From JABHQR01 sp043812455 (GTDB lineage: Archaea > Nanobdellota > Nanobdellia > Woesearchaeales > GW2011-AR9): DNA of 37,505 nt. Position 1 is the first letter of the stretch; each line of letters opens with the position of its first letter. A program made the position numbers and the translations under genes. The stretch lies in contig JBDRMB010000037.1 in assembly GCA_043812455.1 (NCBI GenBank), positions 1 to 37,505 of the forward strand, read 5' to 3'. Below are positions 1-8,283 of the stretch, in pieces. The notes beneath the pieces were generated by a model. It ran no database searches, was not told where the DNA came from, and worked only from the letters and a program-made list of their open reading frames with translations.

Positions 1-55
1 GTTTATTGACAATTTCCGAAAACTTTTTGAACTTATATGTTATTACTTCAACCAT
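1..55 (-). CDS. 5' end of an unidentified gene running off the left edge
   Basis: Reading leftward from an ATG at 55-53 the frame stays open to the window edge (18 codons seen, beginning MVEVITYKFKKF). A GAGGTG ribosome site lies six bases ahead of the ATG (62-67 on the plus strand), and a TATAAATA box sits about 50 bases upstream (104-111). These signals make it a credible gene start. Too little protein is visible to name a family. It is divergent from the S16 protease gene. Confidence 0.5.
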   Translation of the reverse strand, partial: MVEVITYKFKKFSEIVNK

Positions 56-111
56 AAATAGCACCTCTTTTTTTGTTTTACCACTAAAAAAGAAATCATG
101 GTGCTATTTAT
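54..111. promoter_or_regulatory. 12-bp perfect inverted repeat over TATA box and start codon of the leftward gene
   Basis: ATAAATAGCACC (54-65) is repeated in inverted form as GGTGCTATTTAT (100-111), 34 bases apart. One arm contains the GGTG of the leftward gene's ribosome site and touches its ATG. The other arm contains its TATA-like TATAAATA. It can be a DNA operator with two half-sites or, if transcription starts further upstream, an RNA hairpin that hides the ribosome site. A 18-codon reading frame (99 to 43, minus) starts next to the distal arm and ends past the main start codon in another frame. Confidence 0.5.
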
Positions 112-155
112 ACTTATTTAAAAAGCAATTCTACGGTGCCTAACACAACAATAAA

Positions 156-165
156 TTTAAATAAA
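156..165 (+). promoter_or_regulatory. TATA box of the S16 protease gene
   Basis: TTTAAATAAA lies about 21-30 bases before the ATG at 186, the spacing expected for an archaeal TATA box and a leaderless transcript. No Shine-Dalgarno sequence is seen before the ATG. Confidence 0.5.
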
Positions 166-185
166 ACAAGATTTGGCCTTAATTG

Positions 186-2147
186 ATGAATTTCGTAACA
201 AAATTCTTATTTATAACTCTCTTCAGCATATTAATAATTCCTACTTTAGCAACAGCAAGCCCATACGACATCAATCATATAACCCTTCTAGCAGTACAAG
301 AAACAACTGATGGAACATATGTAGGTAGCACTGCAGACTTATACCTTGAACTTAGAGATGGCACTGGTAGAGTTTTTCTGGACACTTCACCATTAACAAA
401 AGTAGACACTCAAATATCTACTCGATACGCAAAAGAAATTGCATGTAATAATTTTGATCTGGACTGTGATTATTATGATTTCATTTATACCATTCGAGCA
501 GACTCAAGCATAATTGGTGGTCCTAGTGCTGGAGCAGCAATCGCTGCACTTACTGCTATTACTGTTTTAGATTTAGATTATGACGAGAGCATTGCAATTA
601 CCGGAACTATCAACTCAGGTGGTATCATAGGACCAGTAGGTGGGGTGAAAGAAAAAATTGAAGCAGCAGCAAATTCCGAATTAGAAAACATAACCAAAGT
701 TTTGGTAGCAATGGGCTCTTCAGAAAATATTCCAGAACTTGAAATTGAAACCGAAATCACAGAAATTGAAATTAATCCAACAGTATTTCCTAAAGACCTT
801 CCTGAAAATATCACTAAAAGCATTTCTGAAAATGAAAAAATCAATCCTTCATCAACAAACCTAACTTTGATTGAATATGCTAATCAGGAATTGGGTATTG
901 AAGTTATAGAAGTAATGGACCTAAATGAAGTAGTTTACATTCTTAGCGGTAAAGAATTGATTTCTAATGATTTCCAAGTAGAAGTTAGTGAAGAATATAA
1001 TCAGATTATGCAAGATTTGTCAGAATCACTATGCAATCGAGCAGTAGAATTAGAAGACGAATTACTAGGTATTACAACCATTAAAGAATTATCTGGAATT
1101 GATGAAAATAATCGTTCTACTTGGGATTGGATTGTTGAGAAGAAAAGTTATGCAAATAATTCGTTAGAATTAGGAGATTATTATTCAGCAGCAAGTTTTT
1201 GTTTTGGTCTTAACGTTTACTTGAATTCTAATATTTACAAGAATTCTGAAATTTCTGAAGAAGATAGAGATCTTGAAAGAAGAAAAACTTTGCAGGACTT
1301 AGAATTAATCAAAGAAAGGTTAAACCAAGAAGAAATTAAAACCATTTCTGATCTGCAAACTAAGATGGTGGTTGAAGAGAGGTTAAGCGAGGCACAAGAA
1401 ATCCTGGATAAATTAAATGAAATTGATAATAAAGAAAATGAAAATAGTGGTGACCAAGAAGAAAATGAAATAGATTATTTTTACAATTTAGCATATGCTA
1501 AAGAAAGATTGTATTCTGCCTTAGCTTGGATGCACTTTTTCCAGATGGACGGAAAAAGTTACTTACTTAACGAAGAAATGTTAAGAGATTCTTGTTATCA
1601 AAAGATTGCTGAAGGTGAAGAGCGTTATCAATATGCTAAACTTTACTTACCATCATTCAGTTTAAATTACATCAATGAAGATTTAGAAGCTGCAGAACAA
1701 TCCCTAAACAAAGAAGAATATGAACTTTGTTTGATGCAAGCTTCTCAAGCTAAAGCTAGTGCTACTTCAATCTTAAGTTCTTTAGGAGTCAGTGAAGATA
1801 ACCTTGATACTTATATTGAAAGTAAATCAAATGCTGTAAGAAGAGAACTTGCCAACAATATTGCTGAAGATACTTTTCCTATTTTAGGATACTCTTACTA
1901 TCAATATGCTCAAACTTTACAAGAAGAAGATCCTTATTCTTCACTACTGTACTTAGAATACTCTTTAGAACTCAGCGAGCTTGACATTTATTTTCCAGAA
2001 GAAGAAGAAAATGGATTATTTGACAGATTTCATTATAATCAAGATATCGGTACTTTCATGAACGGTTTAATTCAAGGGTTGCTCATCGGTGCTTTGTTAA
2101 CTTGGCTCATTTTGCAAGGTGCTAGGAAAAGAAGTTTATTGAGGTAA
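186..2147 (+). CDS. Exported Lon-like S16 family serine protease, membrane anchored
   Basis: The 653-residue protein opens with a hydrophobic signal segment ending near ATAS. It is followed directly by a Lon-type proteolytic domain. The catalytic Ser is S114 in GGPSAGAA and the catalytic Lys is K155 in GPVGGVKEKI, about the usual Ser-Lys spacing of family S16. There is no AAA ATPase domain. Residues 260-610 are long charged helices, and a transmembrane segment near the C-terminus (LIQGLLIGALLTWLIL) is followed by Arg/Lys, so the protease domain should face outside. I chose ATG 186 over TTG 183 because it fits the TATA spacing. ATP-independent protein processing at the cell surface is inferred; the substrate is unknown. 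Confidence 0.85.
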   Translation: MNFVTKFLFITLFSILIIPTLATASPYDINHITLLAVQETTDGTYVGSTADLYLELRDGTGRVFLDTSPLTKVDTQISTRYAKEIACNNFDLDCDYYDFIYTIRADSSIIGGPSAGAAIAALTAITVLDLDYDESIAITGTINSGGIIGPVGGVKEKIEAAANSELENITKVLVAMGSSENIPELEIETEITEIEINPTVFPKDLPENITKSISENEKINPSSTNLTLIEYANQELGIEVIEVMDLNEVVYILSGKELISNDFQVEVSEEYNQIMQDLSESLCNRAVELEDELLGITTIKELSGIDENNRSTWDWIVEKKSYANNSLELGDYYSAASFCFGLNVYLNSNIYKNSEISEEDRDLERRKTLQDLELIKERLNQEEIKTISDLQTKMVVEERLSEAQEILDKLNEIDNKENENSGDQEENEIDYFYNLAYAKERLYSALAWMHFFQMDGKSYLLNEEMLRDSCYQKIAEGEERYQYAKLYLPSFSLNYINEDLEAAEQSLNKEEYELCLMQASQAKASATSILSSLGVSEDNLDTYIESKSNAVRRELANNIAEDTFPILGYSYYQYAQTLQEEDPYSSLLYLEYSLELSELDIYFPEEEENGLFDRFHYNQDIGTFMNGLIQGLLIGALLTWLILQGARKRSLLR

Positions 2148-2204
2148 ATTTAAAGTTGAAATTTTAATAATTAAAATATATTATTAATTCTAAAATATTA
2201 AATA

Positions 2205-2352
2205 TGAAAACCCCAGGCAAAGCATCCGAAAACACTCTGCTGGGGAAAAGAGGTGATAGATGTTAATACTTCCGAGTAATGACTTATATATAAATGTTTC
2301 GGTAATTTTAGTATTGCCTAGTAGTGATACCGGGCAAGCCTAAAAATACCGA
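2205..2352. other. Structured intergenic segment, possible small RNA
   Basis: The 315-base gap between the protease and cupredoxin-like genes holds two hairpins. The first is CCCCAGGCA (2211-2219) pairing with TGCTGGGG (2238-2245), with one bulged G. The second has an outer stem of 12 pairs with one mismatch (2300-2311 with 2340-2351), a 2x2 internal loop, and an inner TTGCC/GGCAA stem (2314-2318 with 2333-2337) closed by a 14-base loop. A TATA-like TATATATAAA (about 2286-2294) lies just before the second hairpin. No reading frame explains it and no tRNA, SRP, RNase P or clear box C/D signature is seen. Confidence 0.35.
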
Positions 2353-2462
2353 ATACATGCATATTTCAAAGCCTGGCCTTTAAAAAGATTTAAATAAAGC
2401 AATAGTTTATTTCTTTCATACACAATTTAACAATAAAAACAAAATATACAGGTGGTGTTAAA

Positions 2463-3686
2463 ATGAAAAAGATAGCTATTTTCTTAACTCTATTCTGCCT
2501 AATAAGCATAGTTCTAGTTAGTAGTGCAGTAGCTGAAACAAAAGAGTTTAATGTTGATGATTTGGGAAGTGAAATCTCTGAGATGGAAGGATCACGAGTA
2601 CCAAGTTTTGCCGAAAGTTTATTTGGCGATGAATTAATGAACGTCCACATCCTAAAAAATTCTGGTGATGAATTTGTATTAGGGATGGTTACTGAAAATG
2701 GTGTAGTTACTTCAGTTCAAGGTACCGCTTTAGAGAACGCAGTATTAGAAATTTATATGACTGAAGAAGTTGCAAAAAAGATTTATGAATCTGATGACCC
2801 AGTTAATGCTATGAAAAATGCACTTGATAAAGGTGATATTACATATACAGTTAATGGGTTCTTTAACAAGATTAAGTTTAGCATAATCAAAGCATTCACT
2901 AGTCTTTTTGGTGGATCCGATGATGATGGTACTTCAGAAGAAGATGTCCCAGCAAGTGAAGATGATACTGATGACGATGAAACAGATGAAGAAGAATTTG
3001 ATGGTTGTGTAAAAGTTGAAGTTGACAGTATCAGTGGCAGCACAATGTCAGGACCAACATATTTAGATGATGGAGATTATGATACTGATTACTTTGGTTA
3101 TGTTGCAGTTAATGAGGATATGGAATATAGTGCCGGTTACGCAGGTTATGATACTTGTAACGGTGCTAATTACATTAACGAATATTACTGTGGAGAAGGT
3201 AGCAATACTAATTTTGAAACAGTTTTATGTGAAAATGGATGCATTTCTGCTGAAGGTACAGACTATCCAGCATTTGCTAAATGTGCAGAAGCTAGTGATG
3301 ACACAGAAGGAGTAGAATCAGAAGAAGAAGAAGAAACAGAAGATGATAGTAGCGATGATTCTGGAACTGATGATAGTGTAGATGATGAAAGTGACGAAGA
3401 AGATGAAGTTGTAGAAGATAATAAGCATTATGTTGAAGTCAATGAAGACGGTTTTGAACCAGATGAATTAACCATTAATGTTGGTGATACCGTTGTTTGG
3501 AATAATGAAAGAACTGGAAGACTTGATCAGATGATGATTGTCGGAGCTCAGAAATGTACAGGCATTGATAGCGGATTTTTAGAGTTCGGAGATTCTTTTG
3601 AATGGACTTTCGATGAAGCTAAAACTTGTGTCATTGTTGACGGAATCACAACCACACAACTAATGAAAATTTACATTGAAGAATAG
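2463..3686 (+). CDS. Secreted multidomain protein with degenerate cupredoxin-like C-terminus
   Basis: The 407-residue protein has a Sec signal peptide ending around SAVAE. Next comes a domain at about 35-125 loosely like SCP2 sterol-carrier proteins, then an amphipathic helix (GFFNKIKFSIIKAF). Two long Asp/Glu-rich linkers flank a Cys-rich module. The C-terminal ~85 residues read like a cupredoxin (FEPDELTINVGDTVVWNN). The usual copper-ligand His after the WNN turn is absent, and only one Cys is left in the C-terminal loop (TCVIVDG), so copper binding is doubtful. The start has a GGTGGTG ribosome site five bases upstream. A T-rich stretch follows the stop. Function unknown; probably a surface protein. 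Confidence 0.7.
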   Translation: MKKIAIFLTLFCLISIVLVSSAVAETKEFNVDDLGSEISEMEGSRVPSFAESLFGDELMNVHILKNSGDEFVLGMVTENGVVTSVQGTALENAVLEIYMTEEVAKKIYESDDPVNAMKNALDKGDITYTVNGFFNKIKFSIIKAFTSLFGGSDDDGTSEEDVPASEDDTDDDETDEEEFDGCVKVEVDSISGSTMSGPTYLDDGDYDTDYFGYVAVNEDMEYSAGYAGYDTCNGANYINEYYCGEGSNTNFETVLCENGCISAEGTDYPAFAKCAEASDDTEGVESEEEEETEDDSSDDSGTDDSVDDESDEEDEVVEDNKHYVEVNEDGFEPDELTINVGDTVVWNNERTGRLDQMMIVGAQKCTGIDSGFLEFGDSFEWTFDEAKTCVIVDGITTTQLMKIYIEE

Positions 3687-3766
3687 GTCTTCTTCATTTT
3701 TTTATTTTTAAATTTTTAATTGACAATCCAAATTAAATAAAATAAAGTCAAAAAGAGGTAGATGAA

Positions 3767-4762
3767 ATGAAAATCGGTTTCTTTGGAGTTGAAGAACAAC
3801 AAAAGGAATATTTCAAAATAGCATTTCCTAAAGATAAGTTATATTTCTGTTCGGACAAATTGTGTATAAAAAATGTTACTAAATTCAAAAATGTTGATTC
3901 TATATCCATATTTATCAATTCTCCAGTAACTGAATCAGTTATCAATAAACTTCAAAATCTTAAACTAATAACTACAAGAAGTACCGGTTTTGATCACATT
4001 GACCTAAATGCTGCCGAAAAAAGAAAAATCACAGTCTGTAATGTCCCCGTTTACGGAGAGAATACTGTTGCTGAACATGCTTTTGCTCTGATTAGTTGTC
4101 TAAGCAGAAGGATACCTGAAGCATTGGAACGTACAAAGAAAAGTTTCAGCCCAGACGGATTAAGAGGTTTTGACTTAAAAGATAAAACATTAGGTGTAAT
4201 TGGTACTGGTAATATTGGAAAAAATGCTATCCAAATTGGCAAAGGATTTAATATGAAAGTTTTGGCATTTGATATTTACAAAGATCAAAAGTTTGCTAAA
4301 CAAGCAAATTTCAAGTATGTAACTTTAGAAGAATTGTTAAAAAAATCAGACATCATTACTTTACACATTCCTTTAAATAAGCATACTTTTCATTTGATTG
4401 ATAAAAAAAAAATTTCTTTGATGAAAAGAGGAACTGTGTTGATCAACACTTCACGAGGACCAGTTATTGATACCTTAGCGATATTACCAGCATTAAAATC
4501 AGGAAAATTAGGTGGTGCAGGGTTAGATGTTTTAGAAGAAGAAGCCAAACTTTTCAGGAAAGTTAAATTTGATCAAAAAACAAATAAAATTCTAAAAGCT
4601 AATTTAGAATTAATCAAAATGTCAAACGTTTTGGTAACACCACATAACGCATTCAATACAAAAGAAGCTGTAAGGAGGATTATGGAAACTACTGTAAAGA
4701 ACATTAATGGATTTAAGAAAGGAAGAAAAATTAATGTTGTCAAACCTTTTAAGAAAAAATAA
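3767..4762 (+). CDS. D-isomer specific 2-hydroxyacid dehydrogenase (D-lactate dehydrogenase type)
   Basis: This NAD-dependent oxidoreductase interconverts 2-keto acids and D-2-hydroxyacids. Visible signatures are the dinucleotide-binding GTGNIGKN near residue 146, the catalytic Arg in INTSRGPVID, the Glu in LDVLEEEAKLF and the catalytic His in VTPHNAFNT. The order and the 331-residue length match the family, and the GLDVLEEEAKLF region is closest to D-lactate dehydrogenases. A GAGGT ribosome site lies seven bases before the ATG. The next gene starts one base after its stop, so the two are probably cotranscribed. The precise substrate is not decidable from sequence. Confidence 0.85.
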   Translation: MKIGFFGVEEQQKEYFKIAFPKDKLYFCSDKLCIKNVTKFKNVDSISIFINSPVTESVINKLQNLKLITTRSTGFDHIDLNAAEKRKITVCNVPVYGENTVAEHAFALISCLSRRIPEALERTKKSFSPDGLRGFDLKDKTLGVIGTGNIGKNAIQIGKGFNMKVLAFDIYKDQKFAKQANFKYVTLEELLKKSDIITLHIPLNKHTFHLIDKKKISLMKRGTVLINTSRGPVIDTLAILPALKSGKLGGAGLDVLEEEAKLFRKVKFDQKTNKILKANLELIKMSNVLVTPHNAFNTKEAVRRIMETTVKNINGFKKGRKINVVKPFKKK

Positions 4763-4763
4763 G

Positions 4764-5474
4764 ATGACAGAAACAAATGATAACAAAGAAACTGGTACTA
4801 AGCCAAAGGTAAAAAACCCTTTTCCTAAAATAAAACCATTTGAAACCGGAAAGAAAGTTCTTAGAGATGGTAGTCAGAAAATTAAAGCAGGTAGCGCTGC
4901 TTTAAACAGACAGCGTTTAGTATTACAAAAGAAGATAGCAAAACGAATTGGTGTTATAATAATTACTTTTTTCTTATTAGTTTTCACATTAGTTATCATT
5001 TATTATCCACAATTAGAGGGTGAAGTTGCTTTTCTTGCTGAAAAGTATGGACCACTTGGAATTTTTGTAACATCTTTCTTAGCAGATATATTTATGCAAC
5101 CGATCGGTCCAGATATTCCATTAATCGGTGGAATTATTGGTGGAATTAACAAATACCACGCTTTACTTGCAGCTTCCATCGGCAGTGTTTTAGCAAGTCT
5201 GGTAAGTTACACGTTAGGTTATTATTATGGTGAATATGGTTTTAAGAAGATATATGGTGAAAAAAGATTTCTTAAATGGGCAGCTTCTTACCAGAAATGG
5301 GGAGTGTTAGGAATTGCTGTTGCAGCAGTTACACCAGTACCATATGTACTATTTTGCTGGATCTCAGGTATATTTCATCTAAAATTATGGAAATTTGTAC
5401 TTTTTGCATTTATTCCAAGAATTATCAGATTTTATATTGTGATGGCAATTGCATCAGCAGCTTTTGGTGTATAA
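4764..5474 (+). CDS. VTT (DedA/SNARE-associated) family membrane protein
   Basis: The 236-residue protein has a basic cytoplasmic N-terminus of ~55 residues, a first transmembrane helix (IITFFLLVFTLVIIYY) and then the VTT core: the FADxFxxPIGPDxPL-like re-entrant region (FLADIFMQPIGPDIPLIGG), a glycine-rich GYYYGEYG turn, and the late VTPVPYVLFCWISGI region. Family members are lipid scramblases or transporters of the membrane. I placed the start at ATG 4764, one base after the preceding stop, because an upstream in-frame start would lie inside the dehydrogenase gene. A translationally coupled pair with that gene is likely. Confidence 0.8.
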   Translation: MTETNDNKETGTKPKVKNPFPKIKPFETGKKVLRDGSQKIKAGSAALNRQRLVLQKKIAKRIGVIIITFFLLVFTLVIIYYPQLEGEVAFLAEKYGPLGIFVTSFLADIFMQPIGPDIPLIGGIIGGINKYHALLAASIGSVLASLVSYTLGYYYGEYGFKKIYGEKRFLKWAASYQKWGVLGIAVAAVTPVPYVLFCWISGIFHLKLWKFVLFAFIPRIIRFYIVMAIASAAFGV

Positions 5475-5573
5475 AACTTAAAATTCTCTTTTAATTCTGT
5501 TTTCTTAATTAATAATTTTATAGACCAACAAGTTTATATGTAACATATATCCTCCATCTTTTAAGAAGTAATA

Positions 5574-6344
5574 ATGCATAGTAAATCATATAATCGAAGA
5601 CAATTCTTATTAGGATCGGGCGCAGTAATAGTTAGTACTGCAATTCCTATTGTTGGAAGAGGAGATGAAATTCCAGAAGATTATTCCACACCAAGAGTTT
5701 TGAGCAGATCACAATGGTCTGCTAGGCCTGCAAAGTATGATCCTAAATGGCATTATTATGATAATAGAAATGTAATTGAATATCTTGTAATTCATCATAC
5801 CGCAACAATTCCAGATCTCGGAACTAACCCGACTGTTTGGTCAATCCAAGATGCTCATATGGGTTCTAAAGGTTATTTAGACATTGCTTATAACGAAGTC
5901 ATTGCCAAAAATGGTTGGTGTTATATGGGCAGAGATTGGCAAACTATGGGTGCAGCAGTAGGTCCTAGCATAGAAAGCCAACAAAAACATAAAACGTATG
6001 GTTACTTAATTCATCCACAGAGATCATTAAATTATGGAACTTACAATATCTGCTTGATAGGTGATTTTACTTTAGAAAGGCCTGAAGATAAACAAGTTGA
6101 GATGTTACTTGAAAGAATCATAACATTAGCCGATCAATTCCCAAACATCACCCCAGAAAGAATCATCGGCCACAAAGATGCAAAAATTATTGCCAATGCA
6201 CGAGGAGTTAGACCAAGTAAGAAAAGCATGACTCTCTGTCCAGGAAATATTGATGATGTTATTGGTAAATGTAGAAAAACTCTTGAGAACTATCGTAAAT
6301 TAGACCTCTCAGATAACCTTGTTGCGTCTTTGCTGCATTCTTAA
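5574..6344 (+). CDS. Tat-exported N-acetylmuramoyl-L-alanine amidase / PGRP family protein
   Basis: The 256-residue protein begins with a twin-arginine signal (NRRQFLLGSG, then a hydrophobic stretch). The rest is an amidase_2/PGRP domain. The three zinc ligands of the family are all present: H74 (VIHHTA), H200 (GHKDA) and C222 (TLCPG). The family cleaves the amide bond between N-acetylmuramic acid and L-alanine in peptidoglycan, so an intact enzyme in an apparently wall-less archaeon suggests action on bacterial walls or an altered substrate. A TATA-like TTTATATGTA lies about 40 bases before the ATG. A second Tat-exported enzyme of a wall-acting fold is encoded at 20406-21965. Confidence 0.85.
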   Translation: MHSKSYNRRQFLLGSGAVIVSTAIPIVGRGDEIPEDYSTPRVLSRSQWSARPAKYDPKWHYYDNRNVIEYLVIHHTATIPDLGTNPTVWSIQDAHMGSKGYLDIAYNEVIAKNGWCYMGRDWQTMGAAVGPSIESQQKHKTYGYLIHPQRSLNYGTYNICLIGDFTLERPEDKQVEMLLERIITLADQFPNITPERIIGHKDAKIIANARGVRPSKKSMTLCPGNIDDVIGKCRKTLENYRKLDLSDNLVASLLHS

Positions 6345-6391
6345 AATTATATTTTTCTTTAACAAATTTTTTATAATTTAACACATTTCTA

Positions 6392-6748
6392 ATGATTATG
6401 GCACTGGGTTCTAGAGTCAGGGCTCTTCTGGCAACAGGTATAGTAAGTTATTCATTATTAGCCACTGGTTGTGGACATTGGGTTTATGTTAGAACTGAAA
6501 CTGACCCTTCAAGTGGAATAGATTATTCTGTTTGGAGAAATGAAGATGACAATACTTGTGATGTTGTTGAACCTTTTGATGATCTTTCTTGTCTAATAGA
6601 TTATCCACTTATTGATCCCAGTTGCAGAGAAGGCTTTGCTAAAGATTTAGTAAATCCAGAATTTGTTGAAAAATTAATTTGTAAATGTGAAGGAAGACCA
6701 TATTTTCCAAAAGATAGAGGGTTTCATCCTAAGATCACTCGAAGATAA
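6392..6748 (+). CDS. Small putative lipoprotein
   Basis: The 118-residue protein has a short hydrophobic N-terminus followed by LLATGCGHW, which resembles a lipobox with the modified Cys at about residue 27. The mature part has several Cys residues and ends basic. No family is recognised. A TATA-like TTTTATAATTTA lies ~20 bases ahead. ATG 6398 is an alternative start two codons later. It follows the PGRP amidase on the same strand, but whether they share a transcript is unclear. Confidence 0.55.
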   Translation: MIMALGSRVRALLATGIVSYSLLATGCGHWVYVRTETDPSSGIDYSVWRNEDDNTCDVVEPFDDLSCLIDYPLIDPSCREGFAKDLVNPEFVEKLICKCEGRPYFPKDRGFHPKITRR

Positions 6749-6757
6749 GTCTTAGAG

Positions 6758-6880
6758 ATAAGTTAAGAAACAAATAGTAATTTTCAGACAGATTTACAAA
6801 AGAGTTTTTGTAGACTGTGCTCAACACAGTTATAAAAGATGCTTCAGAGGAGCATGTACATACTAAAACAAATAACTTAT
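6758..6880. other. Three tandem hairpins inside an outer 8-bp stem
   Basis: The gap holds TACAAAA/TTTTGTA (6795-6801 with 6806-6812), ACTGTG/CACAGT (6814-6819 with 6825-6830) and ATGCT/AGCAT (6839-6843 with 6851-6855) in a row. An outer pair ATAAGTTA (6758-6765) with TAACTTAT (6873-6880) could close them into a multibranch fold. No protein or tRNA signature explains it. It may be a small RNA or the processed 3' end of the upstream message. Confidence 0.35.
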
Positions 6881-6909
6881 TATATAACTAATTCTTTTTC
6901 TTTTTTATT

Positions 6910-7590
6910 ATGAATAAAGAAGAATCACATTTGCTAATTGAAAAACAATATCAAAAACTCCACAAGGTTTTTGGTTCCAAAATCAAGACTGATGAAATGC
7001 TATTGCTTTTGCATGATCAAAAAGAAGTAGTTCGACAGGCATTCTATGAAGAGGAGTTTCCTAAAGTAGAAAAGTTTTGTCAAGAGAGAAATATACATTT
7101 CTGTAAATCAAAGTTTAAAGTCATCTTATTTGATGAAGAAACTGGCAATTTTTCTAACAAAGGTATCGTTGTCAAGGAAGATGATAAAAGACCAGCAGCA
7201 CATTTTTACTATTTCTCAAAATCTGAAGAGAAATCTTACCTAGCTAATTATTATGAACTCACAGACAATGTTAAAGAATTTGGCTTGTTGTTAGGCTACC
7301 CAAGATGTTGCGTAAGGTATTTCATGCAAAATTTTAGTGCCAATAATCCAAATCCTGAACTTTCTCAATTAAATATTAAAGTTGGTAGTGGAGATACTGA
7401 TGTTGAAAAGGTTCACCCAACATTGAACTTATCTAAACGAGGTAATGACGCTGTCTTAATTTCACATTTTCCTTGTAATGCTAATTGTAGTGCCAGTATT
7501 GAAATTGCAGAACAGAATTTATTGTTCATCAAACAGAATTTTAGAGGCCGGGCACAAGAGTTAGTAAAAATATTGAATATTATGGATTGA
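6910..7590 (+). CDS. DUF483-like protein with conserved Cys motifs
   Basis: The 226-residue soluble protein has a GYPRCCVRYF motif near residues 129-138 and a HFPCNANCSAS motif near 186-196. This paired Cys arrangement is reminiscent of the archaeal DUF483 family, whose function is unknown; metal or Fe-S binding by C133, C134, C189 and C193 is inferred. A TATA box (TTATATAA, about 6880-6887) lies ~25 bases before the ATG, so the transcript is probably leaderless. The membrane JAMM-like gene starts three bases after its stop, implying one operon. Confidence 0.6.
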   Translation: MNKEESHLLIEKQYQKLHKVFGSKIKTDEMLLLLHDQKEVVRQAFYEEEFPKVEKFCQERNIHFCKSKFKVILFDEETGNFSNKGIVVKEDDKRPAAHFYYFSKSEEKSYLANYYELTDNVKEFGLLLGYPRCCVRYFMQNFSANNPNPELSQLNIKVGSGDTDVEKVHPTLNLSKRGNDAVLISHFPCNANCSASIEIAEQNLLFIKQNFRGRAQELVKILNIMD

Positions 7591-7593
7591 AAC

Positions 7594-8193
7594 ATGAAAA
7601 ATAAGGAAACGGTTGAAGATCACACACCTCATGAATCACATAAGCATCATGAAGAAATACTTATCGATGATTTTGATCATGAAGAAACATTTTCTGAAAA
7701 ACATCCGTTAGCAAAAAAGTTAATCTTGCTGGGTGCAAGCATTTTAATGATATTTTTAATGTTTTCATTTATCTTTGTAACATTTCCGATTGATAATATT
7801 ATCAAAAGTGCGTTAGAGTCAGATCCACTTGAAGGTAATGTTATTGACACTGGACAATTTCAGATAATTTTTGAGAACGGTACTGAAAAAGAATTAGAAA
7901 CTTGGTATCTGGGAGAACAAGAAACAGAATTTAGTACCTGTCTGCAAGGTTATCTGATTGACGGAGATTATTACATCACTGATATGTACCAACCAGAGAT
8001 GTATTTGCAAACATTCAATCACGTTCAGTTTGAATCTTGTTCAGAAGATACAATTATCATGTTGCACACTCACCCATACAAAAGTTGTTTAGCATCTGAT
8101 ACAGATTTAGAGACTTTAGAGAAAACGAGAGATTATAATCCAGATGTTTTAATGGTAATTATGTGCGAACCAGATAAGTTTTCTGTATATTAA
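7594..8193 (+). CDS. Membrane-anchored JAMM/MPN-like putative metalloprotease
   Basis: The 199-residue protein has a His- and acid-rich N-terminus (1-38), one transmembrane helix (about 42-64) and a C-terminal domain. That domain carries an HxHx10D zinc motif: H158, H160 and D171, with the family Ser at S168 in HTHPYKSCLASDTD. E112, in TEFSTCLQGY, is a fair candidate for the upstream catalytic Glu. These are the zinc ligands and catalytic residues of JAB/JAMM isopeptidases. Positive residues before the helix suggest the JAMM domain is outside the cell, which is unusual. It follows the DUF483-like gene after three bases. The substrate is unknown. Confidence 0.7.
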   Translation: MKNKETVEDHTPHESHKHHEEILIDDFDHEETFSEKHPLAKKLILLGASILMIFLMFSFIFVTFPIDNIIKSALESDPLEGNVIDTGQFQIIFENGTEKELETWYLGEQETEFSTCLQGYLIDGDYYITDMYQPEMYLQTFNHVQFESCSEDTIIMLHTHPYKSCLASDTDLETLEKTRDYNPDVLMVIMCEPDKFSVY

Positions 8194-8283
8194 TGAATTA
8201 ATAAAAACATTATTCTACTTTTGCCTAAGTAACCAATAGGAAGATTATTTATAATTAAGAAAAAAAATATATTTTTGTTACGC

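Noticed and set aside
4707..4763. N-terminal extension of the VTT membrane protein
   Set aside because: The extra 19 codons lie inside the dehydrogenase gene; ATG 4764 right after that stop is the natural start.
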